This document shows positions 7,037 through 15,472 of a stretch of 20,943 nucleotides of DNA, one piece after another. A model generated the notes under the pieces. It had not been told where the DNA came from and searched no databases. It worked only from the letters and a program-made list of their open reading frames with translations. Location: positions 1 to 20,943 of the forward strand of contig CABUQK010000020.1 in the NCBI GenBank assembly GCA_902493615.1, in the 5' to 3' direction. This DNA is from an uncultured Collinsella sp. (GTDB lineage: Bacteria > Actinomycetota > Coriobacteriia > Coriobacteriales > Coriobacteriaceae). The translations under genes and the position numbers were made by a program. Positions within the stretch are counted from its first letter, which is position 1. The number at the start of each line of letters is the position of its first letter.

Positions 7037-8359
7037 ATGGCCTTCGAGAGCGTTAACTATCAGTGCCCTGCCTGCGGTGGCCCCTTGCATTTTGCCAGCG
7101 CCGAGCAAAAGCTCGTCTGCGACTACTGTGACTCGCGCTTTGAAGTCGAAGAAGTCGAGGCCCTCTATCGCGAGCGCCAGGACAAGGCAGATGCCAAAGC
7201 CGATGCCGCAGCCGCGGCCCCCAAGCCTGCTGTCGACGATGCCGTGCAGGAGCTGGCCCAAAACGCCGGCTACATCTGCTCGTCGTGCGGCGCCGAGCTC
7301 GTGTCCGACGGCACCGTCGCCGTCACCACCTGCCCGTACTGCGGCAACTCCGCCGTGGCGCCCGGCCAGCTCTCTGGCGACTTCTCGCCCGACCTGGTAA
7401 TTCCGTTTAAGCTCGGGCACGACGACGTCACGGCCGCACTCAAGGAACACTACAAGGGCAAGATCTTGCTGCCCAAGAGCTTTGTCACCGGCAACCACAT
7501 CGACGAGGTCCAAGGCGTCTACGTGCCGTTTTGGCTCTACGGCGCGCACGTGGACGGCGAAGTGCACTTTGACGCGACCAACGAGACCGTGACCGAGGAA
7601 TCCGACCGCACCGTCACGACCACCGACCACTACGATGCCTATCGCAAGGGCAATATCTCGTTTAAGCGCGTGCCCGTCGACGGATCGTCCAAGATGCCCG
7701 ACGGCCACATGGACGCCATCGAGCCGTTTGACTACGACGCGCTGCGTCCGTTCTCGGTCGCATATATGCCCGGCTACATCGCCAACCGTTACGACGAGGA
7801 CTGCGAGACCTGCAAGGCGCGCGCCGAGCGCCGTATGGAAGAAAGCACGATCTCGGCCCTGCGCGAGACCGTCGTCGACGAATACGACGATGCCACGGTC
7901 GAAAGCAAGCAGCTCGACTACACCTGGGAAGACAGCGACTACGCCCTGTTCCCCGTCTGGATGCTCTCCACCTCGTGGAACGGCAAGAGCTACCTGTTTG
8001 CCATGAACGGCCAGACCGGCCGCTTGGTCGGCGAGCTCCCCTGCTCCAAGCCCAAGCTCGCCATCGCCTCGGTGCTGTTCTTCGTGATCGGATTTATCCT
8101 CTCCCAGATTCTCTTTATGGGGGAATACGCCTTCGATCCGGATTACCTCACCTTTGATATCGAGGGCATCCTCATCAACGTCATCGCGCCGCTGATCATC
8201 GTGATTATCGGAGACGTGCTACTGGTAGGCCAGCTCAAGACGGCCAACGAGGCCACCCACGCCGACGAGTACTGCGGCGAGCTCGACCTGACCGAGAAGC
8301 ACGACACCTTCAGCCACACCGAGACCACCGTTGTCATGAAAGACGACAAGGACGACTAG
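7037..8359 (+). CDS. Double zinc-ribbon membrane protein, YdjG-like
   Basis: 440 residues. A TFIIB-like zinc ribbon at the N-terminus uses Cys10/13 and Cys28/31. An Ala/Lys-rich linker follows, then a second ribbon with Cys81/84 and Cys99/102. A long soluble region (about 115-330) leads to two hydrophobic segments near residues 341-361 and 376-398, with a charged cytoplasmic-type tail. The layout resembles Bacillus YdjG, a membrane protein of the ydjFGHI locus that helps place the SPFH protein YdjI at the membrane. The next gene here encodes a YdjI-like protein 49 bp downstream, which supports the pairing. Ribosome binding site GAAAGGA precedes the ATG. Function beyond membrane anchoring is inferred. 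Confidence 0.75.
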   Translation: MAFESVNYQCPACGGPLHFASAEQKLVCDYCDSRFEVEEVEALYRERQDKADAKADAAAAAPKPAVDDAVQELAQNAGYICSSCGAELVSDGTVAVTTCPYCGNSAVAPGQLSGDFSPDLVIPFKLGHDDVTAALKEHYKGKILLPKSFVTGNHIDEVQGVYVPFWLYGAHVDGEVHFDATNETVTEESDRTVTTTDHYDAYRKGNISFKRVPVDGSSKMPDGHMDAIEPFDYDALRPFSVAYMPGYIANRYDEDCETCKARAERRMEESTISALRETVVDEYDDATVESKQLDYTWEDSDYALFPVWMLSTSWNGKSYLFAMNGQTGRLVGELPCSKPKLAIASVLFFVIGFILSQILFMGEYAFDPDYLTFDIEGILINVIAPLIIVIIGDVLLVGQLKTANEATHADEYCGELDLTEKHDTFSHTETTVVMKDDKDD

Positions 8360-8408
8360 TCATTCTGACCAATAACCACCCGGCCTTTGACGAGAAAGGA
8401 AGATCACC

Positions 8409-9644
8409 ATGGGACTCTTGAAAGCTGGATTGGGAGCTGCCGGCGGCGTCATGGCCGACCAGTGGAAGGAATTTATCTACTGCGAATCGATGCCCGCTGA
8501 CGTCTTGGCCTGCAAGGGCAGCAAACGCACCGGTGGCCGCAGCTCCAACACGCGCGGCGAGGACAACGTCATCTCCAACGGCTCGGTCATCGCCGTCAAC
8601 GACGGCCAGGGCATGCTCGTGGTGCAAAACGGCAAGATCATCGAAGTCGCGCTGGAGCCCGGTGAGTTCGTCTTTGACACCGGCAGCGAGCCGAGCGTCT
8701 TTAGCGGCAACCTGGGCGATTCCATCAAGGAGACCTTCGCCAATATCGGCAGCCGCTTTACCTTTGGCGGCGACGCGGGCAAGGACCAGCGCGTCTACTT
8801 CATCAACACCAAGGAGATCATCAGCAACAAGTACGGCACCGCCTCGCCCGTGCCCTTCCGCGTGGTCGATAACAACATTGGCCTGGACGTCGACATCTCC
8901 GTGCGCTGCAACGGCGAGTATTCGTACCGCATCACCAACCCGCTGCTGTTCTACACCAACGTATGCGGCAACGTGACCGATAGCTATACGCGCGACAAGA
9001 TCGACAGCCAGCTTAAGTCCGAACTGCTCACCGCCCTGCAGCCCGCCTTTGCCAAGATCTCGGAGATGGGCATCCGCTACAGCGCCATCCCCGGCCACAC
9101 CACCGAGCTCGCCCGCGCGCTCAACGAGGTCCTCTCTGCCGACTGGCGCGACCTGCGTGGTGTCGAGATTGTGAGCTTTGGCGTCAACTCCATCGCCGCC
9201 TCGCAAGAAGACGAGCAGATGATCAAGGACCTGCAGAAAGCCGCGGTCATGCGCGATCCCACCATGGCAGCCGCCAACATTGCCAGCGCCCAGAGCGACG
9301 CAATGCGCGCGGCAGCCGCCAACCCCAACGGCGCGATGGCAGGCTTTATGGGCATGGGCATGGCAGGTGGCATGGGCGGCATGAACGCTAGCCAGCTGTT
9401 CGCCGCCGGTCAGGCACAGCAGCAGGCTGCCCCGCAGCCGGCTCCGACTCCCGCACCGGCACCCGCTGCCGCACCTGCGACCGGCGCATGGACCTGCAGC
9501 TGCGGCGCCACCAACACCGGCAAGTTCTGCTCCGAGTGCGGTAGTCCCGCACCCGCCCCGGCACCGGCCAAGTGGTTCTGCCCCAACTGCGGTAGCGAAA
9601 ACGGCGGCAAATTCTGCAGCAACTGCGGAACGCCCCGGCCCTAG
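8409..9644 (+). CDS. SPFH-domain protein with C-terminal zinc ribbons, YdjI-like
   Basis: 411 residues. The N-terminal two thirds (start MGLLKAGLGAAGG, then QWKEFIYCES) look like the YdjI group of SPFH (stomatin/flotillin-like) proteins, sometimes labelled virion core protein-like. A Met/Gly-rich stretch around residues 300-335 and a Pro/Ala/Gln linker follow. Two zinc ribbons end the protein: Cys363/365/374/377 and Cys391/394/403/406. There is no transmembrane helix, so membrane association would be peripheral or through the preceding YdjG-like protein. SPFH proteins oligomerise and organise membrane patches. The known Bacillus locus also has PspA and a TPM-domain protein, both absent here. 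The ATG has GAAAGGA upstream. Confidence 0.8.
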   Translation: MGLLKAGLGAAGGVMADQWKEFIYCESMPADVLACKGSKRTGGRSSNTRGEDNVISNGSVIAVNDGQGMLVVQNGKIIEVALEPGEFVFDTGSEPSVFSGNLGDSIKETFANIGSRFTFGGDAGKDQRVYFINTKEIISNKYGTASPVPFRVVDNNIGLDVDISVRCNGEYSYRITNPLLFYTNVCGNVTDSYTRDKIDSQLKSELLTALQPAFAKISEMGIRYSAIPGHTTELARALNEVLSADWRDLRGVEIVSFGVNSIAASQEDEQMIKDLQKAAVMRDPTMAAANIASAQSDAMRAAAANPNGAMAGFMGMGMAGGMGGMNASQLFAAGQAQQQAAPQPAPTPAPAPAAAPATGAWTCSCGATNTGKFCSECGSPAPAPAPAKWFCPNCGSENGGKFCSNCGTPRP

Positions 9645-9663
9645 CCCCTCTATCTGGTAATTG

Positions 9664-9685
9664 GCGGGGGATCCGCCACCCCCGC
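9664..9685 (+). terminator. Hairpin between the SPFH and lipoprotein genes
   Basis: GCGGGGG (9664-9670) pairs with CCCCCGC (9679-9685) around an 8-nt loop, 20 bp after the SPFH stop codon. Only a weak T-rich stretch follows, so partial termination or mRNA processing between the two genes is as likely as full termination. Confidence 0.4.
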
Positions 9686-9724
9686 ATTTGCTTCTATGGG
9701 TTTTCACACAAGAAGGAGGACACC

Positions 9725-10567
9725 ATGAAGACAACGTTCAAAAAGTCCGTACTCGCATTTCTGACATGCGTCCTGGCGCTCGCCTTTGCCCTGACGGGCT
9801 GCAGCGGCGGCGGCAAAGACCCCAAGGCCAACTTCGTCGGCAGCTGGGAACTCTCGGGTGGAACCGTGGATGGCGAAGAGCTGACCGATGAGTACATGAA
9901 GATGCTCGAGGATTGGGGTGTCCACTGCGTCCTGATTCTCGATGAGGACGGTACAGGCGCCCTCGACCTGTTCCTTGAAGTCGTCGACCTTAAATGGGAG
10001 GCAAAGGACGCCACCACCGTAACCATCACCGCCGAAGATGAGTCGCACGACATGAAGCTCAAGGACGGCAAACTCATCCTCGAAGAAGATGACGGCAATC
10101 TTGTCTTTACCAAGTCCGACAAGGACCTGTCCGGTACGGTGAAGAAGGATCGCGAAGCGGCCGAGAAGGAAGAGGAGATCGATGAGGCCGTCGAAGACGA
10201 CGATGTCCAGAACGTCGAAATCTCCCCCGCCGTCACCGTCGCCGATGACGACCTGTGCACCATCACCATCACCGAGAAGTTCAAGGACGACTGGGGCGAC
10301 ATCGGCTTTGTCGTCAACATCACCAACAAGAGCGACAAGGACCTGACCTTCTACGCTCCTTCCGACAAGACCAACGTCAACGGCACCATGAAGGAACCCT
10401 GGTTCTCGGCTCACCTGATGCCCGGCACCAACGCCACCGAGGAATTCACGTTCTCGAGCGGCGAGCTTGACAGCCTTGACGACCTCGTCAATACGACCAT
10501 CGGCATCGACGCCTACCTGACCGATTCCTACGAGGACGTCGCCTCTTACAGCGCAACCATCGCGTAA
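9725..10567 (+). CDS. Acidic lipoprotein, function unknown
   Basis: 280 residues. A basic start and hydrophobic core are followed by a lipobox LTGC with Cys26 as the expected lipidated residue, so the protein should sit on the outer face of the cytoplasmic membrane. Residues about 36-130 look like a small beta-rich domain opening with NFVGSWELSGG, reminiscent of lipocalin-like repeats. A very acidic, charged segment (about 135-165) joins it to a C-terminal domain with a beta-sandwich feel resembling DUF4352-like or DUF5067-like folds. The assignment is weak. It is the last gene of the zinc-ribbon/SPFH cluster, 80 bp after the SPFH gene, and may be an extracellular partner. AAGGAGG lies upstream of the ATG. 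Confidence 0.75.
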   Translation: MKTTFKKSVLAFLTCVLALAFALTGCSGGGKDPKANFVGSWELSGGTVDGEELTDEYMKMLEDWGVHCVLILDEDGTGALDLFLEVVDLKWEAKDATTVTITAEDESHDMKLKDGKLILEEDDGNLVFTKSDKDLSGTVKKDREAAEKEEEIDEAVEDDDVQNVEISPAVTVADDDLCTITITEKFKDDWGDIGFVVNITNKSDKDLTFYAPSDKTNVNGTMKEPWFSAHLMPGTNATEEFTFSSGELDSLDDLVNTTIGIDAYLTDSYEDVASYSATIA

Positions 10568-10584
10568 CGGCAGACACCGACAGC

Positions 10585-10608
10585 CGCGGATTGGCGGACA
10601 CATCCGCG
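10585..10608. terminator. Hairpin between convergent lipoprotein and regulator genes
   Basis: CGCGGAT (10585-10591) pairs with ATCCGCG (10602-10608) across a 10-nt loop, in the 85-bp gap where two transcription units converge. There is no T-tract. The gap also holds the palindrome GAGCGCTAGCGCTC (10648-10661) across the regulator's stop codon. Confidence 0.3.
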
Positions 10609-10652
10609 CACACCAGGCGGGGCCGCCGCTTTATGCCGATGCGTAACGAGCG

Positions 10653-11273
10653 CTAGCGCTCCATGTTGGGAACGATGCTGCCCTCCGTTACTGCGCGCAC
10701 GGCCAAGCGCATGATGTTGTCGTAGCCGGTCTTGCTCAGGATCTCCGAGATGCGGCGTTTGATGGTGCCCTCGCTCATAAACAGCTCGGCCGCGATCTCG
10801 CGACGACTTTTGCCCTCGCAGGCAAGGCGCAAAATCGACAGCTCAACATCGTCGAGGGCCGCCGTGCCCGAGAAGATACTCTCGGGCGGCTTGGGAAACG
10901 TGCAGTAACCCGCCAGCGTGGAGCGCATCACGGCGAAAAGCTCGTCGATACCGACGTTCTTGTACACAAAGCTATCGACGCCCGCCTCGCGCGCCTGATC
11001 GACAAAGGTGATCTCGGGCATGCCTGTCATGATGATGACGCGGCACTCGGGCAGTTGTTCTTTGATGCGCGCCGCCGCCACGATACCGTTGGAATCATGC
11101 TCGGTGCATACGTCCATCAGTATCATGTCCGGGCGCTCCTTGAGCGCGACACCCAAGGCCTCGGAAGCATCGGCAATGGCGGAAACAACGGTCATATCGG
11201 GCTGGTCGCCAACGGAGCGCGCCAGGCTCTCGCGCAGGATGGCCTGGTCTTCGACTATAAGGACGCGGATCAT
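10653..11273 (-). CDS. NarL/FixJ-family response regulator
   Basis: 206 residues: an N-terminal receiver domain with Glu8/Asp9, the phospho-acceptor Asp54 (ILMDV), Thr83 and Lys105, then a C-terminal LuxR-type helix-turn-helix (about 141-200, with LRLACEGKSRREIAAELFMSEG partly visible as the recognition region). Phosphorylation by the kinase encoded immediately upstream should activate DNA binding. Its ATG overlaps the kinase stop codon as ATGA, so the two are translationally coupled. Nothing in the sequence names the targets; the neighbouring lipoprotein/SPFH cluster is convergent and could be one, but that is speculation. Confidence 0.93.
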   Translation of the reverse strand: MIRVLIVEDQAILRESLARSVGDQPDMTVVSAIADASEALGVALKERPDMILMDVCTEHDSNGIVAAARIKEQLPECRVIIMTGMPEITFVDQAREAGVDSFVYKNVGIDELFAVMRSTLAGYCTFPKPPESIFSGTAALDDVELSILRLACEGKSRREIAAELFMSEGTIKRRISEILSKTGYDNIMRLAVRAVTEGSIVPNMER

Positions 11274-12769
11274 GAACTTCTCCTTTGGACCGTGGCGTTG
11301 GAGGCGAGCGGGATGGACACCGTAAGCGTGAAGGGCGGGGCGGTGTGGACTTCCAGGCTGCCGCCCAGATTCTGTGCGACATGCCTCATACCTGGGATAC
11401 CCGTTCCCTCGCGATACGATACGGGGGCCGGCGCGCCGTCATTAGAGATGGTCATGCGCGCGATGTCGCATCCGTTCGACTCCTCCTGCCACAGGTGCAC
11501 ATGGACCTGGTGGGCCTGCGCGTGCTTGGTGGCGTTGGTCGAGGCCTCGCGGATAATCTGCAAAAAGGCCGCCGCGACACGTGTGTCCTCGGGAAGCGAC
11601 CCCTCTACATCAATCTGCACGCTCACCAGACCAAAGGCATGAATGATATCGCCAAGCTGCTCCGCCGGCTCGCTGTCGCCACCGCTGCGCAAGTCGTCGG
11701 AGATTGAGCGCAGCAGCGGATCGATCTGCTCGAGCGATTCGTCGTCAAGGCGACCCTCCTCCAAATAGCGATGAAGAATGGACAGGCGCTGACCGATCAC
11801 ATCGTGAACGCGGGCGCGCATACGTAGGTAGGCCGCATTGTCGGCAACTTTTTTGACTTCTTCGATCTGGGCTTGGAGCTCTTGGCCCGCAAGCTCAAGC
11901 AGGTGGTTGGCTTGCGCCAAGCGGTCATGAGCATGCGCGTACTCTGTCACATCAAGACCGATAATGCGCTCGAACGAACGGCCCGAAACCATAACACGAT
12001 CGCACACAAATAGGCGAATCTCGGCGGGAGAGACCTCGACCACCGCCCGCGCCTCACCAAAGCGGTCCAGATTAATCCGCACACGGTTCCTGCTGCTTTC
12101 GGGCATTTGCATGCTCAGTTTGCGCAGGTCGTTCCATGTGCTGCTCATGTCGCCTAGATCGGTTGGCATATGAAGCTCCACCAGGTTTTTACGCATGCAG
12201 CGGTTCATGAGCAGCGGACGGCCCCTCGGGTCTAGATACAGGATGCCCACGGGAATCACGTTGATGGTTTCAATCGTCGAGAATGCGGTGATATCCTCCT
12301 GGCGGTTACGGACGTCCATCAAGAGCGCCGCGATGGAACGGAACGGGAAGAACGCTCCCTCTGCGATAAGGACAACGGTCCACGCCGAGCCCATGGCAAA
12401 AACCACCGGCGGTGTAACGGCGACAACAAGCAGCAGCTCGACCAGCATGACGGGGCGACGATAGTGCACCATAAGCACCACGCCATAGGCAAAGATCGCG
12501 GCATTGAGCCACAACGCTCCGCCCATTGCCCTGGCGCAAACGTCAAGCGGCGCCACCAGATACGAGCCAGATGACGCGAATAAGATGAGCGCCGAAATCA
12601 TCAGGTGAAGCACAAGACTCGCCTCGTAGGCGCAAATCACCTTACGGTTATAGGACGAGCGGCGCGATGCGATGAGCGGGACGTGGATCGTCTGCAGACA
12701 CGCAGCCAGGGCAAAGACAACATCGAGCGCAACGATTTGGGGAAGGATGAGCGAAATCTGCATCGTCAC
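11270..12769 (-). CDS. Sensor histidine kinase (HisKA_3/NarX-like core)
   Basis: 499 residues. About six hydrophobic helices fill residues 1-160, then a PAS-like region (about 170-280), a coiled coil (about 280-315) and a dimerisation domain with the probable phospho-acceptor His322 in RVHDVIGQRLSIL. The ATPase domain shows an N-box (REASTNATKHA, about 405-418) and a glycine-rich box (GTGIPGMRHVAQNLGG, about 452-470). It should phosphorylate the response regulator encoded next. The start is GTG at 12769, overlapping the preceding gene's TGA as GTGA. An ATG two codons in (12763) is an alternative. No ligand can be assigned. The three-gene coupling implies that it works with the upstream 7TM protein. 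Confidence 0.9.
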   Translation of the reverse strand: MTMQISLILPQIVALDVVFALAACLQTIHVPLIASRRSSYNRKVICAYEASLVLHLMISALILFASSGSYLVAPLDVCARAMGGALWLNAAIFAYGVVLMVHYRRPVMLVELLLVVAVTPPVVFAMGSAWTVVLIAEGAFFPFRSIAALLMDVRNRQEDITAFSTIETINVIPVGILYLDPRGRPLLMNRCMRKNLVELHMPTDLGDMSSTWNDLRKLSMQMPESSRNRVRINLDRFGEARAVVEVSPAEIRLFVCDRVMVSGRSFERIIGLDVTEYAHAHDRLAQANHLLELAGQELQAQIEEVKKVADNAAYLRMRARVHDVIGQRLSILHRYLEEGRLDDESLEQIDPLLRSISDDLRSGGDSEPAEQLGDIIHAFGLVSVQIDVEGSLPEDTRVAAAFLQIIREASTNATKHAQAHQVHVHLWQEESNGCDIARMTISNDGAPAPVSYREGTGIPGMRHVAQNLGGSLEVHTAPPFTLTVSIPLASNATVQRRSS

Positions 12770-14649
12770 TCACCCGCCCTCGGCATCAAGACGATCATGC
12801 GCAGCTGGCCGGGCTCGCCCTCAAGGCGGTATGCCACGTTGCGCTCTTGCAGAGCGCTTTCGAGCTCTTGCGCGGCAGGTGTCTGCGAAAGATCTGCATC
12901 ATCGTTGGAAAAAAGCGCGGCACGCAGCTCGACACTGCATCGGTCATGATCGCCCAAGTGATACATAAGCGCCGGACGGTCGGTGGTGTAGGCAAAAAAC
13001 GCAAAGTCATACACGCAGTCGTACAGGGCGCTTACCGTACTGGCGTGCATCGGGCGCCGTATGGCGATAATCGAGGCACAATCGATATCGATGGTGCGCA
13101 GGTCGCTTGCGAGCTCGTTAGCAATGAGCTGAATGCGGTCGCGATCAAAACCGCTCTCCCCGTGCTGTGCCAACGTGAGCGACCCTTTGCGCTTGCAATA
13201 GGCGACGAGCATCTTGGCGCGCTGCAGCATGCGGTAACGCTCGTGCGAAGACGCCTCGTCCGTCAACGGCGGCAGCGAGCTCAGCAGGTCGTACATTCCT
13301 TCGAGCGCGCGGGCAAGCGCCTGGTCCACGTCTTGGACCAGCAAGGTCTCGGCCTCTTGATCTGCCAGGTGCGTCTTAAGGTCGTAGTCGGCAGCGAGCA
13401 GCTCGTTTTGACGCTGCAGCTCCATGCGACGATGTGCCAATTCACGGTTAAGCTCGTTGAGATCCGACACGTCTTGGGCAAGCAGGGCCGATCCGCCCAG
13501 CAGTGGAAAGGCACGGTACATCACATCGGGATCGGACGCCACGGCAAAGGCATGGGCGCGGCCGTGCGCCTGGGTCCGCAACTCCTCGCGCACGCCTACC
13601 GGCATTGGCTTTGACACTGGCGTGGCATAGACTTCCTGCAGGTCGCGCGTTAGAACTTTGAGGTCAAGCGGCAAGGTGTCGAAAATGCCGGCGATGTCGT
13701 GATATGACGGAATGACACCGCAATCGAGACAGATTTCCATCGCCGCCACGCACAAGACGCAATAGATGAGCGAGAAGTTGAGCCTCCATGCCCAGGGCAC
13801 ACGCAACGCATATGAGATGGCAAAGAACGCGCCGCCCAGCAGCACGAGCGCCGCCGTGCCCGAGAAACGTTGAATGCGAAAGGACGAGGACCGGCCCACC
13901 AGGATAAAAAAGGCCACAAAGTTAAAGGCCGTCCACACGAGGACGGCGAAATAACCCCAGCCGTACGTGTAATCGTTGCTCCAGGTGTCGCTTGTACGGT
14001 CAAAGTGGAAGACCTGCTGGTGAAAATCGTTGGTGAGCACAAATCCGATAAGCAGGATAGCCACAATCCACAGCGCAGCGCAGTAGCGGCGACCCAGGCG
14101 GTGTTGCTCCAGGCCCGCAAGGCGCAAACCACACAACTGGTAGAGCAGCGGAATGAGTGTCATGGGCACGTAGTACAGGTACCACAGCACGGTGGCATAG
14201 AACGGCGTGAACGACTTGTACTTGAGAATGACTTCGATCATCCACAGGGCGCAGATGGTGGCGATGGCAACAAGACGGCGGCGCAACACATAGTCCAAAC
14301 AGCGCAGATAGACCGATACGCCCCAGATCGAAAATGCAATTGCGGCAACAAGCAACGGCAGAGAGCTCGAATAGACGAGCGCATCCACGACCTCTTCGGA
14401 CACCTCGCTATAGGCGGGCACGGCGTTAGAAAGTTTGGGGTCGAAGGCGAACAGCGCCGGCAAGACTGCCAAAAGCACGAGGAACAGCGCGGTGATGGCA
14501 CCGGCGATAGCAAAGACGCGGTGACGGTACACCTGATGTGTTATGCCAACAAGGAATCGCGGCATGGCGAAGAGCCTGCCACCCCTGGAATCCGCCACGG
14601 GTGCGGATCGGGCGGCCGCGTTGCCGATATGTCGCTCGCGGGTACCCAT
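12766..14649 (-). CDS. 7TM histidine-kinase-like protein with degenerate catalytic region
   Basis: About 627 residues from the ATG at 14649. Some eight hydrophobic segments cover the first ~270 residues and include TNDFHQQVFHF, matching the TNxxH-type motif of the HisK N-terminal 7TM domain. A PAS-like region (after IPSYHDIAGIFDTLPLDLKV) follows, then a long coiled coil, then a helical and alpha/beta tail in which I find neither an H-box histidine in context nor N- and G-boxes. It is therefore probably a sensor that signals through the next gene's kinase rather than a kinase itself. The frame is open back to 14793, but that extension lacks membrane or domain features. The ATG at 14565 is another option. 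No strong ribosome binding site is seen at 14649. Confidence 0.8.
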   Translation of the reverse strand: MGTRERHIGNAAARSAPVADSRGGRLFAMPRFLVGITHQVYRHRVFAIAGAITALFLVLLAVLPALFAFDPKLSNAVPAYSEVSEEVVDALVYSSSLPLLVAAIAFSIWGVSVYLRCLDYVLRRRLVAIATICALWMIEVILKYKSFTPFYATVLWYLYYVPMTLIPLLYQLCGLRLAGLEQHRLGRRYCAALWIVAILLIGFVLTNDFHQQVFHFDRTSDTWSNDYTYGWGYFAVLVWTAFNFVAFFILVGRSSSFRIQRFSGTAALVLLGGAFFAISYALRVPWAWRLNFSLIYCVLCVAAMEICLDCGVIPSYHDIAGIFDTLPLDLKVLTRDLQEVYATPVSKPMPVGVREELRTQAHGRAHAFAVASDPDVMYRAFPLLGGSALLAQDVSDLNELNRELAHRRMELQRQNELLAADYDLKTHLADQEAETLLVQDVDQALARALEGMYDLLSSLPPLTDEASSHERYRMLQRAKMLVAYCKRKGSLTLAQHGESGFDRDRIQLIANELASDLRTIDIDCASIIAIRRPMHASTVSALYDCVYDFAFFAYTTDRPALMYHLGDHDRCSVELRAALFSNDDADLSQTPAAQELESALQERNVAYRLEGEPGQLRMIVLMPRAGE

Positions 14650-14658
14650 AGTGCTTTT

Positions 14659-14664
14659 AGTGTA
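14659..14664 (-). promoter_or_regulatory. Possible -10 box for the signalling operon
   Basis: TACACT on the minus strand ends nine bases before the ATG at 14649. With no ribosome binding site in between, this would fit a leaderless or nearly leaderless mRNA, which is common in Actinobacteria. No good -35 box is visible. Confidence 0.35.
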
Positions 14665-14760
14665 CCGACAGATGGGTCGAAAAAGCGGGCCGCATGTCCC
14701 AAAATCCGCAGACGGCAAGGCGCCCGGCAGCCTCCCCCGTCTGGCACTTCCCGATATCCG

Positions 14761-14811
14761 CCCGCCCCAAACCACCGCAAAGGAGACAGGCACCTTTGTG
14801 GTGGTTTGGGG
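14761..14811. repeat. Near-perfect 21-bp palindrome after the DUF4867 gene
   Basis: Arms 14761-14781 and 14791-14811 pair along all 21 positions, one of them a G-U pair if read as plus-strand RNA, around the loop AGACAGGCA. It begins 8 bp after the DUF4867 stop codon. The inner arm AACCACCGCAAAGG matches 1285-1298 with one difference, so it is a dispersed element. It may act as a terminator for DUF4867, although no T-tract follows on the minus strand. Confidence 0.65.
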
Positions 14812-14818
14812 CGATGCG

Positions 14819-15463
14819 CTAGTCCACGGTGATGTCGAGATTTTTGCCGATGAGGCCTACGTAGCCGCCTTCGGCTGCCTTGGGGCTGTCAGCATGGCAG
14901 AGGACCCACTTGTCGGCCTTCCAGTAGCAGTAGCTGTCGCCGGCCGCAGGCATGTCGGCCGCGACCTCGGGGCGCGGGCCGTTGGTGCCGGCGGGCAGCG
15001 CCACCATCACCTGGAAGCCACCGTCGTCGACCATGCACGGCGTGTAGTGGAGCGTGGTGTTGAAGACTTCGACGACCGTACCCGCCGGCACGCGAAACGC
15101 CTTGACGCACGCGGTGTCGAGCTTGCCGTCCTCGATCTCCCAGCGATGCGCCACGAGCAGAATAAAGTCGCGCGCGCCCAGGTTGAACTCGCTCGCGCGG
15201 TGGTACTCCAGGCAGTTGAGACGCGTGTTGTGGCCGTTGCACCAGCCGAGCTGGAACGGACGGCCACCAAACATGAGAAAGCCAAGCTTGTCGGCATCCT
15301 TGACGTCCTCGAGCTCCGGCGCGCTTGCTACGTACTTGCTACCCTCGGGAATGAGCGTGGCAGAGAGCGCCTCGAGCACGGGCGACGTGAGCTCGGACGA
15401 AACGTTATCCCAAACGTTGCCATAGGATTTGAACTCGGGATCGTTGACAGAGTAGATATGCAT
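14819..15463 (-). CDS. DUF4867 family protein, cupin-like
   Basis: 214 residues, soluble, no signal peptide. The sequence (FGGRPFQLGWCNGHNT, then LNCLEYHRASEFNLGARDFILLVAH) fits the DUF4867 family, which is often found near sugar-utilisation genes and has a cupin-like fold. The conserved His and Glu residues suggest a metal-binding or isomerase/lyase-type site, but no activity is known to me. The ATG at 15463 has AGGAG five bases upstream; the GTG two codons earlier (15469) would overlap that site and is less likely. The gene is separated from luxS by a strong terminator, so it has its own promoter, which is overlapped by an inverted repeat that looks like a repressor operator. Confidence 0.8.
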   Translation of the reverse strand: MHIYSVNDPEFKSYGNVWDNVSSELTSPVLEALSATLIPEGSKYVASAPELEDVKDADKLGFLMFGGRPFQLGWCNGHNTRLNCLEYHRASEFNLGARDFILLVAHRWEIEDGKLDTACVKAFRVPAGTVVEVFNTTLHYTPCMVDDGGFQVMVALPAGTNGPRPEVAADMPAAGDSYCYWKADKWVLCHADSPKAAEGGYVGLIGKNLDITVD

Positions 15464-15472
15464 GTTCACTCC

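Noticed and set aside
6341..7708. 455-codon minus-strand frame across two zinc-ribbon genes
   Set aside because: It spans the junction of two well-supported plus-strand genes, and its composition is that of an antisense shadow.
8334..9734. Long open frame (466 codons) on the minus strand opposite the SPFH gene
   Set aside because: Its translation is a low-complexity Gly/Ala/Val/His-rich sequence typical of the antisense of high-GC genes; it has no recognisable domain, while the plus strand encodes a clear SPFH protein with zinc ribbons.
14650..14793. N-terminal extension of the 7TM protein from an ATG at 14793
   Set aside because: The extra 48 residues have no membrane or domain character and overlap the palindrome (14761-14811) that follows the DUF4867 gene; the ATG at 14649 has a -10 box at leaderless spacing.
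13870..14832. 320-codon plus-strand frame opposite the 7TM protein
   Set aside because: The composition is rich in His, Arg, Gln and Asp with no domain; the minus strand codes for coherent membrane helices.
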